From the NCBI RefSeq assembly GCF_011045015.1, contig NZ_JAAKZY010000095.1:1-37338 (forward strand): a stretch of 37,338 bases of DNA, read 5' to 3'. Source of the stretch: Streptomyces scabichelini (lineage in GTDB: Bacteria; Actinomycetota; Actinomycetes; Streptomycetales; Streptomycetaceae). The translations under genes and the position numbers were made by a program. Under the pieces are notes generated by a model that was not told where the DNA came from, made no database searches, and saw nothing but the letters and a program-made list of their open reading frames with translations. Of the stretch, positions 1 through 6,740 are shown one piece after another (within the stretch, counting starts at the first letter, position 1; every line of letters starts with the position of its first letter).

Positions 1-1
1 G

Positions 2-919
2 CGGGAGTTGGGGCCGGGAGTGAGTGGTGCGTCGGCCGAGCTGGCGGCGATCGTGCGGCCGGCCGAGGGCCCCGGAGCCACGCCCACGCCCGCCCCTTCC
101 TCCGCCACCGACACCGTGGACGGCAGCCACCTCGCCGCGTACGCCCTCGGTGCGGAGCAGAGGTTCGTGCTCGGCGTGGCGGCGCCCCGGCGCGAACCCG
201 GCGACCACACCATCGCCTCCGTCGCCGCCGTACTCCTGTCCCTCCTCACCGGCGAGCACCAGAGCGGTACCGGCGCGGCCCGCTCCTCGGCTCTCGTACG
301 ACTGCTGCTGGGCGCCGCGCCCGAGGATGTGGCACCTCTCCTGGGCGGAAAGCGGTGGGTCGTGGTGCACGCGTGTCCGGACGGCCCCGCTGCTCCGGAC
401 GCCGTCGCCGCGTCCGCGCTGGGGACGGCGCTCGGCTCGGCGCTCGTCGACGTGGACGGGGGTGTCGTACGCGTCCTCGTCGCCGCCGACCGTGAACCGG
501 ACCCGCAGCCCGGCTGGACCTGCGGGGTCAGCTCGGCCGTCGGGCCGCGGGAGTGGGCGACCGCCGACACGCAGGCCGCCCGCGCACTGGCTCGTGCCCG
601 GGCCACCCGTACGCCCCTGGTCCGCCACAGCGAGCGCCCCGGCCTGGCCGACCTGGTTCCGTCGGCCGAGGCCGAGGCGCACGCCCGTACGCTCCTCGCC
701 CCGATCGCCACGAACCCGGCCCTCCCGGAGACCCTTCGCACCTGGCTCTCCCTGCACGGCAGTTGGGACCGCACGGCGGTCGCCCTGTCCGTGCACCGGA
801 ACACGGTGCGGCAGCGGGTCGCGCGGTGTGCCGCCCTGCTGGGCGTGGACCTCGACGATCCGGACGTACGGATGGAGCTGTGGTTCGCGCTGCGGCAGGA
901 GCCAGGAGCGAGGGGCTAG
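2..919 (+). CDS. PucR/CdaR-type transcriptional regulator, C-terminal part (5' end outside window)
   Basis: The reading frame is open to the left edge, so the true start lies upstream and only about 305 C-terminal residues are seen. The last 60 residues form the helix-turn-helix typical of PucR C-terminal domains: a leucine-rich helix, then SWDRTAVALSVHRNTVRQRV, then a short hydrophobic helix ending MELWFAL. The preceding region has the alternating Ala/Val/Leu pattern of the GGDEF-like middle domain of this family (family knowledge). Such proteins act in the cytoplasm as metabolite-responsive DNA-binding regulators; the ligand cannot be told from this fragment. It converges with the FG-GAP gene: the two stop codons share the tetranucleotide CTAG at 916-919, so the coding regions overlap by 4 bases tail to tail. 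Confidence 0.8.
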   Translation, partial: RELGPGVSGASAELAAIVRPAEGPGATPTPAPSSATDTVDGSHLAAYALGAEQRFVLGVAAPRREPGDHTIASVAAVLLSLLTGEHQSGTGAARSSALVRLLLGAAPEDVAPLLGGKRWVVVHACPDGPAAPDAVAASALGTALGSALVDVDGGVVRVLVAADREPDPQPGWTCGVSSAVGPREWATADTQAARALARARATRTPLVRHSERPGLADLVPSAEAEAHARTLLAPIATNPALPETLRTWLSLHGSWDRTAVALSVHRNTVRQRVARCAALLGVDLDDPDVRMELWFALRQEPGARG

Positions 920-2400
920 CGCAGGGCCGAGCCGAACAGGGCGTCCGTGGCGGGCGCGGAGAGGTCCTGGGGGCCGAAGGCCGCGGCGGATCCGGTCGTG
1001 AGGCCGGTCGTGGTGCCGCGCAGGAGCCAGACGGCACCGTTGTCGCTGTTCTCCGCCGTGGAGGCGACGGCGAGGTCGCGGTGACCGTTGCCGTCGACGT
1101 CCAGGAGCGCGGTGGTGACGCCGAACGCGTCGTTCGTCTCGGCGACTCCGGGTATGCCGGCGGTGTTCTGGTGGAACACCTGCGTGCCGGTTCCCGTGAC
1201 GCCGGAGGCGGAGCCCGGGACCAGGGCGAACGACCCGGCGTCGGTGAGGCCGCTGAAGTCCTCGCCGGAGATGCCGAGCGCGATGTCCGCGTAGCCGTCG
1301 CCCGTGACGTCGGCGACCGAGATCGCCGTGCCAACGTTGTCACCGGATTCCTGAGCGCCGTAGAAGCCGGGCAGACTCTGGTCGAAGGTCTGCTCGTCGG
1401 AGCCGGAAAGGCCGGAGGCCGAGCCGTACGCGATACGGACCCTGTCGCCGTATTCGTCGGCGCCGACCACCACGTCGTCGTAGCCGTCGCCGTTCACGTC
1501 GCCCACGGCGGTGCCCACCGCGGGGCCGACCAGGCCGTCGCCGGGCGCCGCACCGCGGGTGAAGCCCGAACCGCCGCCGTACAGGACGCGGTTGCCCCAG
1601 GTGCCGTCACCGGTGTAGTGCCACTGGACGATGTCGTCCTTGTCGTCTCCGTTGATGTCTCCGACCTGGCCGGAGACGATGGGCCCGGTGATCGAGTCAG
1701 GGCCGTCCTCGCAGCCGCCGTTGGTGACGCAGGAGGCGTCGTCCGCGTCGTAGCCCCACCATTGCGACTTGTCGAGGATGTTCAGGGTGGCGGCGGGCGT
1801 TCCGGAACGGGAGACCGGGCCCTTCCACAAGGTGGCCGGGGCCCCCTCGGGGTCGTCGCCGCCGAGGGCCTGCTCGGCGAACAGGGCGAGGTCCGTGGTG
1901 CCGTCCCCGTCGAAGTCGCCGGCCTGCGGGGCGTCCCCGTACCCGGCGATGTTCGTGCCGCCGGTGAGTCCGGAGGGGGAGCCCCACAGGATCACGGAGC
2001 CCGCCTTGCCGCCCGCGATCACGAGATCGCTGTAGCCGTCGTCGTCCAGGTCACCCTTGGTGACGTTGGATCCGAAGCGCTGGTCGGCGGTGGCGGAGCC
2101 GGGGACGCCGCTGGTGGAGCGGCTGATGAGCTTCTTGTCGGTGGCGGAGAGGCCGCTGGACGAGCCGTACGTGACGGCCACGTAGCCGGCCTTGGCCGCG
2201 CCGGACACCGTGGCGTTCGGCGCGCCGACGGCCAGGTCGGCGTAGCCGTCCCCGTTGAAGTCGTCCTGTACGTCCACGGATTCGGCCGCGGAGGCCGAGG
2301 TCCCGGTGAGGGTCCAGGTGCCGATCCCTCCGGCGAGCAGCGCCGCGGCGGCCACGGGAGCGGCCAGCCGGGCGGTGGGGGTTCTGCGTGCTCGGGACAT
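916..2400 (-). CDS. Secreted FG-GAP (integrin alpha-like) repeat protein
   Basis: A 494-residue protein. I chose the ATG at 2400: an AAAGG ribosome site lies just upstream, and the protein then starts MSRARRTPTARLAAP, a normal Sec signal peptide with a hydrophobic core and an ASA-type cleavage site near residue 35. Longer in-frame starts would put the signal in the middle. The mature part carries seven calcium-loop motifs of the DxDxDGxxD type, for example DFNGDGYADLAVGAP, DLDDDGYSDLVIAG, DVNGDGYDDVVVGAD and DVDGNGHRDLAVAS, spaced about 60 to 70 residues apart, as expected for a seven-bladed FG-GAP/VCBS beta-propeller. The role is probably extracellular binding or cell-surface interaction; no catalytic domain is visible. 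It ends in a 4-base overlap with the convergent PucR gene. Confidence 0.88.
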   Translation of the reverse strand: MSRARRTPTARLAAPVAAAALLAGGIGTWTLTGTSASAAESVDVQDDFNGDGYADLAVGAPNATVSGAAKAGYVAVTYGSSSGLSATDKKLISRSTSGVPGSATADQRFGSNVTKGDLDDDGYSDLVIAGGKAGSVILWGSPSGLTGGTNIAGYGDAPQAGDFDGDGTTDLALFAEQALGGDDPEGAPATLWKGPVSRSGTPAATLNILDKSQWWGYDADDASCVTNGGCEDGPDSITGPIVSGQVGDINGDDKDDIVQWHYTGDGTWGNRVLYGGGSGFTRGAAPGDGLVGPAVGTAVGDVNGDGYDDVVVGADEYGDRVRIAYGSASGLSGSDEQTFDQSLPGFYGAQESGDNVGTAISVADVTGDGYADIALGISGEDFSGLTDAGSFALVPGSASGVTGTGTQVFHQNTAGIPGVAETNDAFGVTTALLDVDGNGHRDLAVASTAENSDNGAVWLLRGTTTGLTTGSAAAFGPQDLSAPATDALFGSALR

Positions 2401-2542
2401 GCAAGGTGCCTTTCGAGTCGGTCCGTTCGGCGCGTCGGAGTGCGCGCGTTCGTGGACTGAGACACCGGGCGGTACGTCATCGGTTGTACGACCGGACGAC
2501 ATTCGCTGTTCATTCGCAATCTTGGCCTGAAACCGAGCGTGG

Positions 2543-2579
2543 GGCATGAACTCCCCGTCGAACACGGGGAGTTCATGCC
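2543..2579 (-). terminator. Perfect 16-bp stem, terminator after the endonuclease gene
   Basis: Arms 2543-2558 (GGCATGAACTCCCCGT) and 2564-2579 are exact reverse complements around a 5-base loop. It begins 14 bases after the stop of the endonuclease gene. There is no T run after the stem, as is usual for Streptomyces terminators. Confidence 0.7.
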
Positions 2580-2592
2580 TCAGCGCCGTGCG

Positions 2593-3438
2593 CTACCAGA
2601 TCGCCTCCACCCACTCCGGGTGGTCGATGAACGGGTTGCGGTTGTGCTGGTAGGAGTCGTAGATGATCTCGTTGCGGTTCTCCTCGAAGGCGCTCGGCGG
2701 GTCCTCGGCGTTCCACTGCTTCAGGACCGAGAGGCGGCCGTGGTACGGGGAACTGCCGTTGGAGACCGAGTCGTTGGGCTCCAGGTCGGCCCAGCTGTCG
2801 CCGCCTTCGTAGCGGACGGCCATGTAGAGGATCATGCGGGCGACGTCGCCCTTGACGGCGTCGCGGGGCTCGAAGGAGTTCGAGTCGGTGTAGTTGCCGG
2901 GCGCGCCGCTGACCGTGCTGCCGCCGTTGTCGAAGTCCTTGTTGCCGCGGATGCTGTTGATCTGCACGTCCTCGGGGCGCAGGTGGTGCAGGTCGGTGCC
3001 GGGGCCCGCCGAGGTGCCGAAGTCGCCGTGGGACTGGGCCCAGACGTGCTCGCGGTTCCAGTTGCCGGTGTTGCCGCCGTTGAGGGACTTGCTGCGGGAG
3101 GTGCCGCTGTAGAGCAGGATCACGTTGTTGCTGTTGTTCGGGTCCTGGTCCGTGGCCTTGAGGGCGTTCCAGACGGCGGAGTACGAGATCCTGGTCTGGT
3201 CGCTGATGATCGTGTGCAGCGAGTCCTTCAGGGCCGGGCCCGTCTTGCCGATCGCGCCCTCGTAGTACGTGTCGTCGTACGCGGTGGTGGTGGCCGCGGC
3301 GGGGGTCGCGACCGCGGTCGGCAGGGTGAGGCCGACGAGTACGGCGGCGGCGGTCAGCGCGAGCGGCTTCCAGCCGCGTATTCGACTGCCGGTCTGCCGA
3401 TTGCCGGTCTGTCGACTGCCTGTCTGCGCAACGGACAT
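2593..3438 (-). CDS. Secreted endonuclease I family DNase
   Basis: A 281-residue protein of the endonuclease I family (Pfam Endonuclease_1; E. coli EndA and Bacillus extracellular nucleases belong here), predicted to cut DNA outside the cell. The hallmark is the metal-binding stretch WNREHVWAQSHG (residues 127-138), followed by GTDLHHLRPEDVQINSIRGN and the FEPRDAVKGDVARMILYM block. The ATG at 3438 has AAGGGA seven bases upstream, and the N terminus then reads as a Sec signal: a basic, repetitive head (RQTGNRQTGSR), hydrophobic LALTAAAVLVGLTLP, cleavage near ATPAAA. A sigma-70-like promoter overlapped by a palindrome lies about 60 to 90 bases upstream, and a strong hairpin follows the stop. 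It is a single gene, not in an operon. A role in DNA scavenging or competition is inferred. Confidence 0.9.
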   Translation of the reverse strand: MSVAQTGSRQTGNRQTGSRIRGWKPLALTAAAVLVGLTLPTAVATPAAATTTAYDDTYYEGAIGKTGPALKDSLHTIISDQTRISYSAVWNALKATDQDPNNSNNVILLYSGTSRSKSLNGGNTGNWNREHVWAQSHGDFGTSAGPGTDLHHLRPEDVQINSIRGNKDFDNGGSTVSGAPGNYTDSNSFEPRDAVKGDVARMILYMAVRYEGGDSWADLEPNDSVSNGSSPYHGRLSVLKQWNAEDPPSAFEENRNEIIYDSYQHNRNPFIDHPEWVEAIW

Positions 3439-3499
3439 GGGGGTGTCCCTTCCCGGAGACGGCACGCGGGGAACTCGGCGCCCGGCTCAAGGGGCCTGT

Positions 3500-3527
3500 G
3501 TTCTACGCGTGTTGACCACTTGGTCAA
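3500..3527 (-). promoter_or_regulatory. Promoter with overlapping palindromic operator for the endonuclease gene
   Basis: On the minus strand TTGACC (3527-3522) is followed after 16 bases by TAGAAC (3505-3500), close to the HrdB consensus (TTGACN, TAGANT). The -35 box and spacer are covered by a 7+2+7 inverted repeat, TTGACCA-CT-TGGTCAA, at 3512-3527. This placement is typical of a repressor operator. The transcript would start near 3493, about 55 bases before the ATG. Confidence 0.55.
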
Positions 3528-3840
3528 TCGGGAGAGTGGCATGGGGGAGGGGTTCGCCGTGTAACTGGGACGAGGCGTTTGTGTGACGTTCTGGAATTGG
3601 AAGCAGTCTTTGGTCTTGGAGTGGCCAGGGCCTGCGTTCAGCGAGGGTTTTCCCCAAGTCGTGGAGGGTTTGCCCTAGTTGACGTCCGATGGGTCATCGT
3701 GCGGCGCTGAACGTTGGGGCCCCGCCGTTCAGAACTTCCGTGCGGGAAACGTGTGTGCAACTTTCGGCCATTCCAATGAGTCTGGAGAGGCGAGTGTGCC
3801 GGAGCGCGCTCGTGTCGCTTCAAGGGGATGGGAAGCCTCC
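3528..3840. other. Intergenic region between endonuclease and serine hydrolase genes
   Basis: About 310 bases between divergent genes. It must hold the promoter of the downstream hydrolase. A TTGACG hexamer is seen at 3679-3684 but I find no convincing -10 at the right distance. No small gene with a good ribosome site is visible. Confidence 0.4.
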
Positions 3841-4716
3841 ATGACTCATCGGATATCCCGGCGTGCCCGAACCCGTGCCCGTACGCGTCTGCTGTGCGCG
3901 GGGCTCGGCGCCGGGGTGCTCGTGCCGTTCATGGCGGGCGCGGGGCCCGCTGCGGCGGCTGCGCCGCAGGTCAGTTGTACGTCCGCCAAGGCGGGCCTGG
4001 CCGCCAAGTTGCAGCGGGACATCACCACCGCCCTCGCGAGCCGCAACGGCACGATCGCCGTCGGTCTCTACGACCGTACGACCAGGACGACCTGCACACT
4101 GCGGTCGGGTACGGCGTACGACTCGGCCAGCGTCGTGAAGGTGACCGTGCTCGCCACGCTGCTGTGGGACGCGAAAAAGCACAACCGGTATCTCACGCAG
4201 CGCGAGACGGATCTCGCCACCGCCATGATCACCAGGTCGGACAACTCCGCGACCAGCACGCTGTGGAGACAGCTCGGCGTGGCCAAGGTGAAGGGCTTCC
4301 TCGCCGCCGCCGGGATGACCCAGACCAAGCCCGGCGCGAACGGCTACTGGGGACTCACCCAGATCACCGTCCGCGACGAGCAGAAGCTGCTCGCCCTCAT
4401 CACCGCGAGGAACTCCGTCCTGACCGACAACTCCCGTGCGTACATACTGAAGTTGATGGGGAGGGTCATCTCCTCGCAGCGCTGGGGTACGCCGGCGGGG
4501 GCGCCCTCCTCGGTGTCCGTGCACGTCAAGAACGGCTGGCTGTCGCGGTCCACGCACGGCTGGCGCGTCCACAGCGTCGGTACGTTCAAGGGCGGCGGCC
4601 GCGACTACATGATCTCCGTCCTCACGCACGGCAACAGCACGATGAACTACGGCATCACCACGATCCAGGGCGTGGCCCGCGCGATCCACAAGGACCTCGT
4701 ACCGACGACTGGCTGA
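3841..4716 (+). CDS. Secreted serine hydrolase of the class A beta-lactamase fold
   Basis: A 291-residue protein. The ATG at 3841 follows a purine-rich GGGATGGGAAG site and starts an Arg-rich Sec signal peptide (MTHRISRRARTRARTR, then a hydrophobic core and AGPAAAAA). The three active-site motifs of the penicillin-recognising fold are present: S97-V-V-K100 (SxxK), S133-D-N135, and K230-N-G232 in place of the usual KTG. I see no class A ExxLN omega-loop motif, so this is better called a serine hydrolase related to class A enzymes (Pfam Beta-lactamase2) than a proven beta-lactamase. It would act in the cell wall or outside. It ends 12 bases from the convergent TetR gene. Confidence 0.85.
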   Translation: MTHRISRRARTRARTRLLCAGLGAGVLVPFMAGAGPAAAAAPQVSCTSAKAGLAAKLQRDITTALASRNGTIAVGLYDRTTRTTCTLRSGTAYDSASVVKVTVLATLLWDAKKHNRYLTQRETDLATAMITRSDNSATSTLWRQLGVAKVKGFLAAAGMTQTKPGANGYWGLTQITVRDEQKLLALITARNSVLTDNSRAYILKLMGRVISSQRWGTPAGAPSSVSVHVKNGWLSRSTHGWRVHSVGTFKGGGRDYMISVLTHGNSTMNYGITTIQGVARAIHKDLVPTTG

Positions 4717-4728
4717 CTCGTACGGCTG

Positions 4729-5337
4729 TTACTGAGCGGGCGGCCAGGGGGAGAGCAGATCACGCAGCAACTCGGTGAAGGCACCGTCCAGGGCGTCCTC
4801 CCAGTGCTGGTCGCCGACTGCTTCGGGGCAGAGAGCGGCGGGGCGGGCGATCCAGAGAATCTTCCACGTCCTGGAGTTCAACGCGGTGTCGCCCCAGATC
4901 CCGCCGCGCGGGACGAGCGGATGGAGCAGATCGCTGATCCGTTCCATCGCGACCTGTACCAAGGGGCCCTCGATCGCTGTATGCGCCGCTGTCAGTGCCG
5001 TGGGGGAGGACCGGGCGACGGCGGCCGTGGTCGGGTGGCGGCGGACGATGCGCACCACATGGGTCAGGTGGTCGATGATCCCCGGAGTGGTGCCGTCGCT
5101 GGGGCAGGTGCGTTGTGCTGCCTCAAATGCGTGGGCGAGTTCGGCTGTGAGCGCGAGCTGGTGCAGTGTGGCGGCGGACTTCCAGTAGGCGTAGAGGAAG
5201 TTGCGTGACGTGCCACAGCTGCGGGCGATGGCGGCGAGGGACACGTCCAGGCCGTCAGTGCGCATCAGTGTGCGTACGGTGGCGATCACGTGTCCTGTGC
5301 TGTGCGGGTTGTGCTCGTACCTGAATCGCGGGGGCAT
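4729..5337 (-). CDS. TetR-family transcriptional regulator
   Basis: A 202-residue protein with an N-terminal TetR helix-turn-helix: VSLAAIARSCGTSRNFLYAY, near residues 32-51, preceded by the first helix (GHVIATVRTLMRTDG). The C-terminal part is a variable helical ligand domain with no recognisable specificity. The start is uncertain: the ATG at 5337 has only a GGGG two bases away, and an in-frame TTG at 5370 would add 11 residues (RVHAFCTIGV). I prefer the ATG because TetR proteins usually begin 10 to 20 residues before the first helix. Two inverted repeats just upstream (5357-5368 and 5393-5411) could be its own operators. It may control itself and perhaps the hydrolase at 5868. Confidence 0.82.
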   Translation of the reverse strand: MPPRFRYEHNPHSTGHVIATVRTLMRTDGLDVSLAAIARSCGTSRNFLYAYWKSAATLHQLALTAELAHAFEAAQRTCPSDGTTPGIIDHLTHVVRIVRRHPTTAAVARSSPTALTAAHTAIEGPLVQVAMERISDLLHPLVPRGGIWGDTALNSRTWKILWIARPAALCPEAVGDQHWEDALDGAFTELLRDLLSPWPPAQ

Positions 5338-5356
5338 GACCCCTATCGTGCAAAAA

Positions 5357-5411
5357 GCGTGAACACGCAAGGGGAGGATGTCCTTTGTGCACTCAAACGA
5401 GCGGTGTTTGA
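5357..5411. promoter_or_regulatory. Two inverted repeats upstream of the TetR gene (candidate operators)
   Basis: GCGTG-AA-CACGC (5357-5368) is a perfect 5-bp-arm repeat. TCAAAC (5393-5398) and GTTTGA (5406-5411) form a second one with a 7-base spacer, a size common for TetR operators. Both lie within 75 bases of the regulator's start. Binding by this TetR protein is inferred. Confidence 0.35.
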
Positions 5412-5467
5412 ACGCGGCGGGGAGATGTGCTCACGCTTTCGCTGAGGGTACTGGTCCGCTGGGCCCC

Positions 5468-5539
5468 TCAGGCTGGGAACTTACCGCCCTTGACGGCCGT
5501 GACGAACGCCGACCAATCGCCCACCGAGACTGACGGCCC
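5468..5539 (-). pseudogene. Remnant of a DUF397 protein gene (C-terminal end only)
   Basis: On the minus strand the 23 codons before the TGA at 5468-5470 read GPSVSVGDWSAFVTAVKGGK followed by FPA. This resembles the end of Streptomyces DUF397 proteins, which finish with a short hydrophobic stretch, a W-x-x-F-V-x-x-V-K block and a charged tail (recalled family pattern). The conserved upstream part (W-R/K-K-S-S-Y-S and the Cys-V-E/A region) is not found in any frame further upstream. No XRE-type partner gene is next to it. I read it as a decayed leftover; a small chance remains that the match is accidental. Confidence 0.45.
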
Positions 5540-5867
5540 GCATGGCCGATGCCCTGCGCGACGTGCACCGCATCGTGGAGAGCAGGGGCGCCCGCCCCGT
5601 GCCGGGAGCCTGACCCGCCCCGCGCCGCCCAAGCGCAGACACCCCAAGGCGTCGAGGTTGCGGGCGGGGCGAAGTGCACAAGCGGAAGGGCTCATACGGG
5701 TAGTACGGATGATCTTCCGCTGGGTAGTGTGCCCCGTCGGTCCAAACAACTGTCCGCACGCTGCCGTGAAGGCTCTGCGCTCGACGGCCTGGCACCCACC
5801 ACGCACCAAGACGTCGCTGCGGCGGGGACGGCGACGCCCGTGCCGCCGAGACCGCGGAGGCCAGAAA
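5540..5867. other. Intergenic region before the alpha/beta hydrolase
   Basis: About 330 bases without a convincing gene. A plus-strand stretch MADALRDVHRIVESRGARP (ATG at 5542, stop near 5613) reads like protein but has no ribosome site and no family that I recognise. It starts directly beside the DUF397 remnant, so the area may be a scar of past insertion or deletion. The promoter of the hydrolase gene should lie here; I cannot point to it. Confidence 0.4.
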
Positions 5868-6728
5868 GTGAGTAGAGAGATGCAACCGACGTTCATACTG
5901 GTTCACGGAGCCTTCGCGAACTCCTTCTCCTTAGCACCGCTCCAGGCCGAACTCGGCCTCCTGGGACACCGTTCGGTCGCCGTCGACCTGCCGGGCCACG
6001 GCTTCGGGGCGACCTTCACCCGCGCCTATCAGGCGCCGCAGGATCTGGACGGGTTCGCCACCGCGCCCGGTTCGATCAAGGGCGTCACGCTCGCAGACAA
6101 CGCCGCGTACCTGATCGGGATTCTGGAGCGGGCCAAGCGGAACGGCCCCGTGATCCTTGTCGCCCACAGCCGAGGCGGCGCCACGGCCACGGCCGCCGCC
6201 AACGCGCGGCCGGACCTGATCGACCGCATCGTCTATGTCGCGGCCTGGTGCCCGGTCGCTCTCGACGTCGGCGACTACTACGCCGAGCCGGAGATGGCCA
6301 CGGTCGACGCCGCTTCCATGGTTTCGGCGATGGCGGGGAACCCAGCCGAACTCGGCCTGCTCCGCGTCAACTTCCGCACTGCGGATCCGGACGCCCTTGC
6401 GGCGCTCAAGGCGCTCTTCCTCGCCGACGGCACCGACGAGGAGTTCCTGACCTTCCTGAACACGTTCCAGCCCGATGAGAACCTGGACGTCGGCACCTCC
6501 GCCGACCGGGCGCAGGCCGCGACCTGGGGCCGCGTCCCGAAGACCTTCGTCCGCCTGGCCGACGACGCGAGCATGCCGCTCGCCATGCAGGACCGGCTGA
6601 TCCGCGAGGGCAACGAGCTGACGCCGGACAACCCGTACGACGTCCGCACTCTCGAGGGCAGCCACCTGAAGTGGCTGGTCGACCCTGCGCCGGCGGCCCG
6701 AGTCCTGGGTGAACTTGCCACGCTCTAG
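5868..6728 (+). CDS. Alpha/beta-fold hydrolase with early TTA codon
   Basis: A 286-residue cytoplasmic protein of the Abhydrolase_6 type. The GTG at 5868 has a near-ideal CGGAGG seven bases upstream; the ATG at 5880 would be preceded only by GAGAG. The fold signs are LVHGAFAN (oxyanion HG motif near the N terminus), the nucleophile elbow AHSRGG with Ser101, and the late His266 in GSHLKW. An Asp in LADDASMPL is the likely third member of the triad. The substrate cannot be told; relatives include esterases and small-molecule hydrolases. Codon 22 (5931-5933) is TTA, read only by the bldA tRNA, so translation is probably tied to development. The gene converges on the MFS gene with 12 bases between the stops. 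Confidence 0.85.
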   Translation: MSREMQPTFILVHGAFANSFSLAPLQAELGLLGHRSVAVDLPGHGFGATFTRAYQAPQDLDGFATAPGSIKGVTLADNAAYLIGILERAKRNGPVILVAHSRGGATATAAANARPDLIDRIVYVAAWCPVALDVGDYYAEPEMATVDAASMVSAMAGNPAELGLLRVNFRTADPDALAALKALFLADGTDEEFLTFLNTFQPDENLDVGTSADRAQAATWGRVPKTFVRLADDASMPLAMQDRLIREGNELTPDNPYDVRTLEGSHLKWLVDPAPAARVLGELATL

Positions 6729-6740
6729 GCGACATACCCC

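Noticed and set aside
553..2460. Long plus-strand open frame (635 codons) opposite the FG-GAP gene
   Set aside because: It is very rich in Gly, Arg and Val with no domain, as expected for the antisense of a GC-rich gene; the minus strand has the signal peptide, repeats and ribosome site.
3841..4716. Calling the serine hydrolase a true class A beta-lactamase
   Set aside because: SxxK and SDN are present, but KTG is KNG and no clear omega-loop Glu motif is seen.
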